Source: an uncultured Bacteroidales bacterium
Lineage (GTDB): Bacteria > Bacteroidota > Bacteroidia > Bacteroidales > P3
Reading direction: 5' to 3'
DNA length: 12,748 nucleotides
Assembly (NCBI GenBank): GCA_947177315.1
Contig: CAMWTX010000028.1
Location: 1-12,748 of the forward strand
Under the pieces are notes generated by a model. The model did not search any database. It was not told the DNA's origin and was given only the letters and a program-made list of their open reading frames with translations. Position numbers and translations under genes: made by a program. Below are positions 1-6,584 of the stretch, piece by piece; the first letter of the stretch is position 1; the number at the start of each line of letters is the position of its first letter.

Positions 1-1
1 G

Positions 2-394
2 AACATGATGGAAAAAGGGCTCCGCTTTTACAGCGAACCCGTGGACGAATGGCTCGACTGCGGCAACAAGGAAGCCACCGTGCAGACCCACGCCCGTGTG
101 CTGGAACACCTGGGGCATTTCGTGGATGCAAACGCCCAGGTGGAGCAATCGGTTATCGTGCCGCCTTGCCATATCGCCGCCGGCGCAACCATCCGCCATT
201 CGGTGGTGGGGCCTTACGTTACGGTGGATGCCGGCAGCAAGATAGAACGCTCGGTGGTATCGGACACCATCGTGCAGAAAGACGCCGGAATCAGGAACAC
301 GGTGCTGCGTCACTCGATGATAGGCAACGAAGCCCATGCCGAATCGGAGGCACGGATGTTGAACTTGGGCGATTTTTCGGGCTTGGAATCTTAA
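2..394 (+). CDS. Sugar-phosphate nucleotidyltransferase, C-terminal part (5' end outside window)
   Basis: Only the last 130 or so residues are present. The reading frame is open to the left edge, so the N-terminal Rossmann-like nucleotidyltransferase domain lies outside the window. The visible part starts with a segment ending in EWLDCGNKEA, typical of the end of the catalytic domain in glucose-1-phosphate thymidylyl-/mannose-1-phosphate guanylyl-type enzymes. It is followed by imperfect hexapeptide repeats (for example SVIVPP, SVVGPY, SVVSDT, NTVLRH, SMIGNE) that would form a left-handed beta-helix. By family knowledge these enzymes activate a sugar-1-phosphate with an NTP, feeding surface polysaccharide or cell-wall precursors in the cytoplasm. 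The substrate cannot be told from this part. The next gene starts 6 nt after the stop, so they are probably co-transcribed. Confidence 0.8.
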   Translation, partial: NMMEKGLRFYSEPVDEWLDCGNKEATVQTHARVLEHLGHFVDANAQVEQSVIVPPCHIAAGATIRHSVVGPYVTVDAGSKIERSVVSDTIVQKDAGIRNTVLRHSMIGNEAHAESEARMLNLGDFSGLES

Positions 395-400
395 TCTGCC

Positions 401-2134
401 ATGAACCCTATCAGGCACATAACCGCTTTTCTGCTCGCCTCGGCCTGCCTTTGGACGGCCCTGCCCCAAAAGGGTCTGGCCCAATCCCAACGGGATGCCT
501 ACCGGAGCGACAGCCTTTTTCTGGAAGCCACCACGCTTTACCTCACCGACAGGCCGCAAAAGGCACTGGACATGTACCGCGCCCTCTTGGAAAAAGAGCC
601 CGACAACGCCACCGCCGCCTATCAGATAAGCAATATCCTTGCGGAAAGCGGCAAATTCTCGGACGCCATCATCTACGCCGAAAAAGCCTGCCTGACGCGC
701 CCCGAAAACGAATGGTTCCAGCTCCTGCGCGCCCAACTCTACAAGACCACCCGCCAATTCAAGAAAGCCGGAGAGGTCTTTTCCCTCTTGAGCGAACGCT
801 TTCCCGAAAACTTGGAATACGCCTACGAAAAAGCCAACATGTGGGTCATGGCGGGCGATTTGGCGGCGGCCATAGCCGTCTATGACGACTTGCAGCACCG
901 TTACGGTTTCAACGACGAATGGAGCATGCAGAAGTACAAGATGTACACGGGAGCCGGCAACCACAAGGCCGCCCGCGCCGAACTCGTCAAGGCAAGCCAG
1001 GCCATGCCCCGGCAGACCAAATACCTGGAAATGCTGGCGCAAATCTGCATGAAGGAAAAAGACTACAAGCAGGCTTACCGCTACTTTAAAAAGATATTGG
1101 AACTCAAGCCCGACGACCCGTATATCCATATCTCCCTGGCCGACTACCACCGCAACATGGGCAATTTCAACGAAGCCTTCCATGCGCTGGAAAAGGCGGT
1201 GGCCAATCCGCAGCTCGATTTCAAGACCAAACTGAACGTATTGCAGGCCTACTACACCGGAAAGGACAACCTCAAGCCGCAGGGAGATCTGTTCGCGCAG
1301 GCCTCCAAACTGTTCGAGAGCCTCAACCGCGTTCATCCCGACCAGGCGGAGGGCTATTTCATGCACGCCAAATTCCGGATTCTGCTGAACGACCTCAAAC
1401 CCGCCGTAAAACTGTTGGAACGCGCCATAGCCTTGGATTCGAATGTATTCGGCAGTTGGGAACTGCTGCTGTACGCCGCCCATCAAAGCCTGGACACCGC
1501 CCTGTTGGAAAAAGCCGGAAAGACGGCCTGCGAACGCTTTCCCGAACAGGCATCCCCCTATATGTACCGCGCCGTGGCGGCCTTGCTGCAAGAGAACCAT
1601 GCCTTGGCGGTGGAACTGGCCGAAAAGGGGCAGAAACGCAACATGGGAACCAACCCCTTTGTGGAAAAAGTGCTGCTGCAGATTCTCGGCGACGGCTATT
1701 TTGCCCTGGAACAATACGACAAAAGCCTGCAGGCCTACGAACAGCTGTATAAATCGGATCCCGACGACCGCTACGTGCGCAACAACTACGCCTACTACCT
1801 GGCGGTTATCGGGCGCGACCTCGCCAAAGCCGAAGCCCTGGCCGCAAAACTCTGCCGGGAAGAACCGCAGAACGCCACCTTTGCCGACACTTACGCCTGG
1901 GTGCTGTTCCGCTTGGGCAACTACGCCAAAGCGCTCGAATATGTGGAAAAAGCCCTGAAGCACGGGGCGGAGAAAGACGCCACGGTATGGGATCATCTGG
2001 GCGATATACGTTACCGCCTGGGGCATACCGAAAAAGCCGTGGAAGCCTGGAAAACCGCCGGCAAGCTTGCTTGCGGAGAAGCCAAAAAAGAAATAGAACA
2101 AAAAATCAAAAACCCCGGCCTGGCCGATGAATAA
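401..2134 (+). CDS. Exported tetratricopeptide-repeat protein
   Basis: The 577-residue protein begins with a cleavable signal peptide (hydrophobic core around residues 9-20, probable cleavage near GLAQ at 25-28). There is no lipobox cysteine, so it should be periplasmic or loosely membrane-bound. Almost all of the rest is TPR-type helix pairs, about a dozen, from roughly residue 45 to 560. The clearest units contain YKQAYRYFKKILELKPDDP, YDKSLQAYEQLYKSDPDD and YAKALEYVEKALKHG. TPR proteins are scaffolds for protein contacts, and no enzymatic motif is visible. The gene overlaps the start of the DUF4292 lipoprotein gene by 8 bp, so the two are probably translationally coupled and may act together at the envelope. 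The order nucleotidyltransferase - TPR - DUF4292 - EnvC recurs in Bacteroidales by my recollection. The specific partner is unknown. Confidence 0.85.
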   Translation: MNPIRHITAFLLASACLWTALPQKGLAQSQRDAYRSDSLFLEATTLYLTDRPQKALDMYRALLEKEPDNATAAYQISNILAESGKFSDAIIYAEKACLTRPENEWFQLLRAQLYKTTRQFKKAGEVFSLLSERFPENLEYAYEKANMWVMAGDLAAAIAVYDDLQHRYGFNDEWSMQKYKMYTGAGNHKAARAELVKASQAMPRQTKYLEMLAQICMKEKDYKQAYRYFKKILELKPDDPYIHISLADYHRNMGNFNEAFHALEKAVANPQLDFKTKLNVLQAYYTGKDNLKPQGDLFAQASKLFESLNRVHPDQAEGYFMHAKFRILLNDLKPAVKLLERAIALDSNVFGSWELLLYAAHQSLDTALLEKAGKTACERFPEQASPYMYRAVAALLQENHALAVELAEKGQKRNMGTNPFVEKVLLQILGDGYFALEQYDKSLQAYEQLYKSDPDDRYVRNNYAYYLAVIGRDLAKAEALAAKLCREEPQNATFADTYAWVLFRLGNYAKALEYVEKALKHGAEKDATVWDHLGDIRYRLGHTEKAVEAWKTAGKLACGEAKKEIEQKIKNPGLADE

Positions 2135-2990
2135 GATAAGCACAACCTGCAGAACCTGCCTCCGCGCGGCCCTGCTGCTCTGCCTTACGGCAGGATTTCT
2201 TGCCTCCTGCAAGGATGACCGGCAGGATACGGGCTGGAAGAACCAAAGCTTTACCATGGATGCGGATTTAGCGCGCACCTCGCGCGATTCGGTGGATTTT
2301 ATCCTGAAGAAATCCATGGAACGCAACCCCCGCTTCTCCACTTTTGCCGCCAATCTGGACATCAAGGTGGGATTGGAAGGCCACACCATCGGTTTTGGCG
2401 GACAGTTGCGCGTACAGAACGGACAAATTATCTGGATTAGCTGTCAGAAGCTTGTGTTTGAAATCTTCCGCGCCAAGATAACGCCCGACACCGTGGCCTT
2501 TTACAGCAAGATAGCCGGCATGGCTTCGGTCTATGCCGACGATTCGTTGAAAGATCTCGTGCCCAAATCGTTCGGACTGCTGCAGGCCTTGTTTCTGCGA
2601 AGCGCCGATTCGGTTATGTTCCAAGGGGAACGCAGCCTCGGTTCGGAGGCGGAAAACTGGATTGTACAGGGCGTTTCGGGCGACAGCCTGGCCTGGCAGC
2701 TGTATATCGGCAAGGAAGATTTCAGGCCTTCGGGCATCGGCATACAGATAGGGCAAGACACCTCGGTGCTGCAGATTGCCGTGGCCTACCAAAACGACAA
2801 CGGTTTTACGATTACCGTTTCGGAAGACAGGAAACTGTTGGTTTCCGCGCGGATTTCGTACAGCAAACCGCGTTGGAACGAGAATATCTCCTTTCCTTTT
2901 GCGATTCCCGCCGGCATCGAGACCGAATACGGCCACGGAATGCTGAACAACTTGAAGAAAAGCCGCGACAACGGTTTGATGATGGACTAA
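2127..2990 (+). CDS. DUF4292 family lipoprotein, LolB-like in outline
   Basis: This 287-residue protein has a lipoprotein signal peptide: basic N-terminus, hydrophobic stretch, then the lipobox LASC with the acylated cysteine at residue 28. The sequence after it (CKDDRQD) is acidic, which in Bacteroidota can favour surface or outer-membrane placement. The mature part matches the DUF4292 pattern of alternating beta strands: FSTFAANLDIKVG, then GQLRVQNGQIIWIS, then FEIFRAKITPDTVAFYSKIA, then a helix with LLQALFL. This half-barrel pattern resembles LolA/LolB lipoprotein carriers. That link is an inference from outline and hydrophobic pattern, not shown by sequence identity. The start overlaps the 3' end of the TPR gene by 8 bp, and the EnvC-like gene follows after 13 nt. 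A role in lipoprotein or envelope traffic is plausible but unproven. Confidence 0.8.
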   Translation: MNKISTTCRTCLRAALLLCLTAGFLASCKDDRQDTGWKNQSFTMDADLARTSRDSVDFILKKSMERNPRFSTFAANLDIKVGLEGHTIGFGGQLRVQNGQIIWISCQKLVFEIFRAKITPDTVAFYSKIAGMASVYADDSLKDLVPKSFGLLQALFLRSADSVMFQGERSLGSEAENWIVQGVSGDSLAWQLYIGKEDFRPSGIGIQIGQDTSVLQIAVAYQNDNGFTITVSEDRKLLVSARISYSKPRWNENISFPFAIPAGIETEYGHGMLNNLKKSRDNGLMMD

Positions 2991-3003
2991 AAAGCATGGA
3001 TAG

Positions 3004-4227
3004 ATGATTGCCATTGCCCGCAAATACTTAAAATTCCTAAGCGTTCTGCTGTTGGCGGCAGGTTTTTGCTATGCTCCGGCACAGGACCGCAAGACCCTCG
3101 AAGCCAACAAAAAGAAACTGGAGCAGGAAATCGAGCAGACCAACAAGCAACTTAACAAAACCAACAAGCAGAAAAAAGCCACCGTTGCCGAACTGCAGCT
3201 GGTAAACAGCAACATCAACAAACGGCAGCAGCTTATCAAAGGGCTCAACCAGGAAGTTACGGTTACCGAACGCGAGATAGGCCGTCTGCAAAGCAAGATA
3301 AACCGCCTCAGTAACGACATCGAGACCCTCAAGAAAGAATACGCCCGGCTTCTCACCATGGCGCGGCGGCATCACAACCAATACTCGTTGCTGATGTTCA
3401 TCTTCTCTTCGCAGAACTTCAACCAGGCATGGCGCAGGCTGCGCTACATCAGCCAATACGAAGACTATTCGCGCAAGCAGGTGGCCATCATCACCGAAAA
3501 ACAGGAGGTGCTGGCCAGCAGCCGCAAGACCCTGGAAGAGGAACGGAGCAACAAGAAAAAACTGGTGGACGCGCAGGTAAAGGCCAAGAAAGAGCTGGAA
3601 AAGGAGCAGAAGAGCAAGAACCAGATGGTGGCGCAGCTCAAGAAACAGGAAAAATCGCTCCGGAGCAAGCTCCAGACCCAACAGAAAAAGGTGAACCAAC
3701 TCAACGACCAAATCAAGAAAAAGATTGAGGCCGAGATACGCGCTTCCCAGCAAAAGGAAACGCAGAAACCCAGCGGCAGCAGTTCCTTTGCCCTTACACC
3801 CGCCGAAAAAACGCTGTCTTCGAATTTCGAGAGCAACAAAGGAAAACTGCCCTGGCCGCTTGAACGGGGCACGATTTCGGGGCATTTCGGAACCCATCCC
3901 CACCCGGTTATCAGCAGCCTTACCGTAACCAACAACGGCATCGACATCCTTACCGAAAAAGGAGCGGTGGCGCGGGCGGTGTTCAAGGGCGAGGTCTGCA
4001 ACATCGAATCGGCCTACGGGCTCAAGTTCGTGATGGTGCGCCACGGGGCCTATATGACCGTCTATGCCAACCTGGACCAAGTGTATGTAAAGAAAGGGCA
4101 GACGGTGGACGTAAAACAGAAGATAGGCCGCGTTTACTACGATGCGGACGAGAACAAGACCGAGTTGCAGTTCCAGGTGTGGAAGAACACCACCAAACTG
4201 AACCCCGAAGTATGGATTGCCCACTGA
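3004..4227 (+). CDS. EnvC-like murein hydrolase activator (coiled coil plus degenerate LytM/M23 domain)
   Basis: The 407-residue protein has a signal peptide (residues 1 to about 25, ending near APAQ). A long Lys/Gln/Glu-rich coiled coil follows to about residue 245, then a low-complexity Ser linker, and a LytM/M23 domain at about 280-407 (GTISGHFG, NNGIDI, VRHGAYMTVYANL, LNPEVW). This is the EnvC/NlpD layout: the coiled coil engages the FtsEX divisome complex and the LytM domain activates cell-wall amidases. The metal and catalytic positions are largely lost. The usual first ligand His is N310, the Asp ligand is kept as D314, the YAHL His is N356, and the HLH pair reads E387-L-Q389. It is therefore expected to be a non-catalytic activator. 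A three-codon frame (ATG at 2996, TGA at 3005-3007) overlaps the chosen ATG. Confidence 0.88.
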   Translation: MIAIARKYLKFLSVLLLAAGFCYAPAQDRKTLEANKKKLEQEIEQTNKQLNKTNKQKKATVAELQLVNSNINKRQQLIKGLNQEVTVTEREIGRLQSKINRLSNDIETLKKEYARLLTMARRHHNQYSLLMFIFSSQNFNQAWRRLRYISQYEDYSRKQVAIITEKQEVLASSRKTLEEERSNKKKLVDAQVKAKKELEKEQKSKNQMVAQLKKQEKSLRSKLQTQQKKVNQLNDQIKKKIEAEIRASQQKETQKPSGSSSFALTPAEKTLSSNFESNKGKLPWPLERGTISGHFGTHPHPVISSLTVTNNGIDILTEKGAVARAVFKGEVCNIESAYGLKFVMVRHGAYMTVYANLDQVYVKKGQTVDVKQKIGRVYYDADENKTELQFQVWKNTTKLNPEVWIAH

Positions 4228-4240
4228 TAAAAGCCGAGAA

Positions 4241-4801
4241 ATGAAAAATAAAACCAAATACATCTGCGTTTACTGCGGCTCCTCGATGGGCAAGGGAACG
4301 CTCTTTGCCGATGCCGCACGGGAAACGGGGCGCATGATTGCCCGTCTCCAACTGGGATTGGTGTATGGCGGCGCCTGCTGCGGAACGATGGGCAAGGTGG
4401 CCGATGCCGCGTTGGAAAACGGCGCGGAGGTATGCGGCATCATTCCCGATTTCTTTGAAAATTACGAATTCGAAGTGCTCCATACCGGGCTTACCCGTCT
4501 GGTGCGCGTAAAGACCATGGCCGAACGCAAGGAAATGTTTATCGGCATGGCAGACTGCTTTTTGGCACTGCCCGGCTCCTACGGCACACTCGATGAACTT
4601 TTTGAAACCTTGGTGCTCGTGCAGCTCAAACAGATTGAAAAGCCCGTTTTTTTGTTAAATTTGAACGGTTTTTACGACCCCATGCTGGCGCAGCTCGACA
4701 AGATGCAGGAATGCGGTTTCCTGCAAGAAGAGAACCGCCGCCTGCTGCAAGTATGCCGCACCTTGGACGAGCTCGAAAAAGCCTTGCGCCCTTTGGCCTA
4801 A
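4241..4801 (+). CDS. LOG/TIGR00730 family Rossmann-fold protein (nucleotide 5'-monophosphate phosphoribohydrolase type)
   Basis: From the ATG at 4241 the protein is 186 residues, the normal length of the family. A TTG at 4217 in the same frame would overlap the EnvC gene and is less likely, since MKNKTKYICVYCGSS matches the usual family start. Motifs are CVYCGSS (9-15), YGGACCGTMG (42-51), MAERK (93-97) and PGSYGTLDE (111-119). Family members (LOG, YvdD, PpnN-related) cleave the N-glycosidic bond of nucleoside monophosphates, releasing a base and ribose 5-phosphate. In plants and some bacteria this activates cytokinins. The signature is normally PGGxGTxxE, and here the second glycine is S113. 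It is cytoplasmic, with no signal peptide. It lies 13 nt after the EnvC-like gene and 22 nt before the thioredoxin-fold gene, so it is probably in the same operon. Confidence 0.88.
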   Translation: MKNKTKYICVYCGSSMGKGTLFADAARETGRMIARLQLGLVYGGACCGTMGKVADAALENGAEVCGIIPDFFENYEFEVLHTGLTRLVRVKTMAERKEMFIGMADCFLALPGSYGTLDELFETLVLVQLKQIEKPVFLLNLNGFYDPMLAQLDKMQECGFLQEENRRLLQVCRTLDELEKALRPLA

Positions 4802-4823
4802 GAACCTTGAAAAACACAGAACG

Positions 4824-6314
4824 ATGAAGAGACATATTTTTGCCTGCCTGCTTGCCTTGGCGGGATTGAGTTTGGCCAGCCCGCTGCACAGCGCGGAAGG
4901 CTTCGAAATCAAGGTAAGGGTAAAGAACTACCCCGACTCGTTGAAGAACGAACTCTACCTGGGGTATTACAACTGGTCTTCGCAATACATCGCCGACACC
5001 GCCCGCTACGATGCCAAGAGCAAATCGTATGTGTTCAAGGGCAATACGCCCAAACCCGGCGGCATGTACATGCTCATCACCGCCGACAAACGCTATGTGG
5101 ATTTTATCTTTGACCAAGACCAGCACATCGAAATCGACGTGAACTATCCCGACCTGTTCGAAGGCATAAAATTCAAGAACTCCCCCGAAAACGAGGCTTA
5201 CCAAGCCTTTGCCGCCATCGGCACGCAAGACTACAGGGAAATGCGGAAATTGCAGGAAGAACTCCAGGCCGCCGATTCGGCCAAGGATACAAAGAAAGCC
5301 GAAAAATTGCGCACGAGCATGGACAACCTCCGCAAAAAAATGGAGCAGGACCGCGAAGATTTCATGCTGAACAATCCGCAGAACCTTATGGCGGCCATCT
5401 TCAAGGCGCAGAAAGAAGTGGATGTGCCCAACGCACCCGCCGATGTGCCCGATTCCCTTTCCATCAACTGGCAGTACGAATATTACAAGAACCACTATTT
5501 CGACAATTTCGACCTCTGCGACGACCGCCTTATCCGCACGCCCCTGGTGTATCAGCGCATCAAGTCTTTTCACGAAAAGGTGCTGAACATGCAGAGCCCC
5601 GACAGCATCAAATACGCCTGGGAACGCCAGATTGAGAAAGCCCGTTGCGGCGATGGCAAAGGCGAAATCTTCAAATATCTGATCTGGTTTCCGGTGGATG
5701 CCTACCAGCGTTCCGAAATCATCGGGCAGGATGCCGTATGGGTCTATCTGGCCAAGAAATATTATTTAGGCGGAGATGCCTACTGGGCCTCCAAAAGCAT
5801 CGTGGAAAACTTCCGCAAGCGCATCGAACGGGTGGAACCGCTTCTGATTGGCAACAGGCCGCTTGAATTCTACTGCCCCGACACGAGCATCGTAAGCAAG
5901 GGCGACCAGCACGATTGGGTATCGGTGTTCTCTTCGCCCAAACGGTATTCGGTGGTTATCTTCTGGTCAACCACCTGCGGGCACTGCCGTACCGCCATGC
6001 CGCAATGGCACAAGCTCTACATGGAAAAGAAAGACATCCTCGACTTCGAGGTATTCGCCGTCTGCAAGGATTTCGACGTTCCGGCATGGATCAAATACAT
6101 CAAGGAACACGACCTGGGCGACTGGATCAACCTCAACGGCAAGGAATCGAACCTCGACTACAACGATGCATGGGATATCACCACCACGCCCACGGTGTAT
6201 GTGCTGGACCGCGAGAAACGCATCGTCACCAAGAAAATCGATCCGCAGTATCTGCGGGATTTTATTTTGAATTGGCAGGAGACCCACTATCCCCACGAAA
6301 AACCACTGGAATAA
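4824..6314 (+). CDS. Exported thioredoxin-fold protein with DUF4369/DUF5106-like N-terminal region
   Basis: The 496-residue protein carries a signal peptide (residues 1 to about 24) without a lipobox cysteine, so it should be periplasmic. Residues about 27-125 look like a DUF4369-type beta domain (VKNYPDSLKNELYLGYYNW, TPKPGGMYMLITADKRYVDF). A helical, charged DUF5106-like middle region follows at about 125-340. The C-terminus from about 345 is a thioredoxin/TlpA fold: VVIFWSTTCGHCRTAMP with active-site C385-G-H-C388, and a cis-proline at P456 in TTTPTVYVLD. Such proteins reduce or exchange disulfides in exported proteins, and the natural target here is unknown. The CGHC active site is the PDI-type version rather than the CxPC seen in many TlpA/ResA proteins. 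This is the last gene of the envelope operon. The repeat-rich accessory stretch begins right after its stop. Confidence 0.85.
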   Translation: MKRHIFACLLALAGLSLASPLHSAEGFEIKVRVKNYPDSLKNELYLGYYNWSSQYIADTARYDAKSKSYVFKGNTPKPGGMYMLITADKRYVDFIFDQDQHIEIDVNYPDLFEGIKFKNSPENEAYQAFAAIGTQDYREMRKLQEELQAADSAKDTKKAEKLRTSMDNLRKKMEQDREDFMLNNPQNLMAAIFKAQKEVDVPNAPADVPDSLSINWQYEYYKNHYFDNFDLCDDRLIRTPLVYQRIKSFHEKVLNMQSPDSIKYAWERQIEKARCGDGKGEIFKYLIWFPVDAYQRSEIIGQDAVWVYLAKKYYLGGDAYWASKSIVENFRKRIERVEPLLIGNRPLEFYCPDTSIVSKGDQHDWVSVFSSPKRYSVVIFWSTTCGHCRTAMPQWHKLYMEKKDILDFEVFAVCKDFDVPAWIKYIKEHDLGDWINLNGKESNLDYNDAWDITTTPTVYVLDREKRIVTKKIDPQYLRDFILNWQETHYPHEKPLE

Positions 6315-6319
6315 TAACG

Positions 6320-6344
6320 GGCGGATTATAACGGGCAATCTGCC
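6320..6344 (+). terminator. Possible weak terminator hairpin after the envelope operon
   Basis: GGCGGATT (6320-6327) pairs with AATCTGCC (6337-6344) around a 9-nt loop, giving eight pairs including one G-U. A short TTTT lies nearby at 6353-6356. It sits 6 nt after the stop of the thioredoxin-fold gene, where an operon end is expected. The hairpin overlaps the first 25-bp repeat described next, so it may be part of that repeat rather than a dedicated terminator. Confidence 0.3.
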
Positions 6345-6351
6345 GCGTTGC
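6327..6351. repeat. 25-bp intergenic repeat, copy A
   Basis: This copy begins TATAACGGGC and ends CTGCCGCGTTGC. It matches copy B at 6412-6436 in 23 of 25 positions by eye (differences at positions 9 and 11) in the same orientation, with starts 85 bp apart. It contains a small internal GCAA/TTGC inversion. Paired copies in a gene-free stretch suggest a dispersed intergenic element, but genome-wide copy number cannot be seen here. Confidence 0.6.
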
Positions 6352-6387
6352 CGTTTTCGGGCTGTTCGGTCACGGATTAAAGAGATT

Positions 6388-6400
6388 CCACCCTTGGTGG
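6388..6400. repeat. Short perfect hairpin between the two 25-bp repeats
   Basis: CCACC-CTT-GGTGG is a 5-bp perfect inverted repeat with a 3-nt loop, placed between repeat copies A and B. With the two flanking copies it gives the region 6327-6436 a repeat - hairpin - repeat layout. There is no adjoining T-run, so it does not look like an intrinsic terminator. Confidence 0.4.
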
Positions 6401-6411
6401 CTTGACTTAAC

Positions 6412-6436
6412 TATAACGGCCCATCTGCCGCGTTGC
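6412..6436. repeat. 25-bp intergenic repeat, copy B
   Basis: This is the second direct copy of the motif seen at 6327-6351 (TATAACGGCC at its start, CTGCCGCGTTGC at its end). The 54 nt that follow, before the 33-bp tandem repeats begin at 6491, are AT-rich and show no recognisable gene or structure. Confidence 0.6.
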
Positions 6437-6490
6437 ATTGAAAGCAATTTAACTGTTTATCTAGTCGTTGAGCCATATCAACCGCTCTAT

Positions 6491-6573
6491 ATCCTAGAAA
6501 AAGTGTAATTATTGACAGAATTTATCCTCGAAAAAGTGTAACTATTGGCGAGATTTATCCTCGAAAAAGTGTA
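6491..6573. repeat. 33-bp tandem repeats (two full units plus a partial third) upstream of the DUF4143 ATPase
   Basis: A 17-bp core, ATCCTCGAAAAAGTGTA, occurs at 6524-6540 and 6557-6573. A one-mismatch version (A for C at core position 6) lies at 6491-6507. Core starts are exactly 33 bp apart both times, about three DNA helical turns, so all three present the same face of the helix. The remaining 16 bp of units 1 and 2 are also similar (TATTGACAGAATTT against TATTGGCGAGATTT). The third core runs directly into the predicted -7 box of the ATPase gene. This looks like operator iterons for a regulator, possibly the ATPase itself, or a duplicated promoter. Both readings are inference. Confidence 0.75.
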
Positions 6574-6584
6574 TATTTGCACTT
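6567..6584 (+). promoter_or_regulatory. Predicted promoter -7 box and flanking palindrome, DUF4143 ATPase gene
   Basis: TATATTTG at 6572-6579 matches the Bacteroidota -7 consensus TAnnTTTG at all fixed positions. It is framed by a perfect 5-bp inverted repeat, AAGTG (6567-6571) and CACTT (6580-6584), with the -7 box exactly as the loop. A good -33 TTG is not seen at ideal spacing; the nearest, at 6545-6547, is 24 bp away. The ATG starts only 5 nt after the box, so transcription would begin at or next to the start codon, giving a leaderless or nearly leaderless mRNA. Confidence 0.55.

Noticed and set aside
49..885. Plus-strand frame of 278 codons across the first two genes
   Set aside because: It is Arg/Gly/Pro-rich low-quality sequence that crosses the boundary of two genes with strong domain evidence in another frame.
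4217..4240. Upstream TTG start for the LOG family gene
   Set aside because: It would overlap the EnvC-like gene and add eight residues not seen at the usual family start; the ATG at 4241 fits better.
3037..4263. Long minus-strand reading frame (408 codons) opposite the EnvC-like gene
   Set aside because: It is Leu/Phe/Val-rich only because it mirrors the Lys/Gln/Glu-rich coiled coil codons. It has no domain or motif, while the plus strand has a clear signal peptide and LytM domain.
4626..5573. Minus-strand reading frame of 315 codons opposite the LOG and thioredoxin-fold genes
   Set aside because: It spans parts of two well-supported plus-strand genes and shows no family motif; a mirror-strand artefact of codon bias.
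6327..6573. CRISPR array
   Set aside because: The two repeat families differ, the 33-bp units are tandem without unique spacers, the 25-bp copies number only two, and no cas gene is present.
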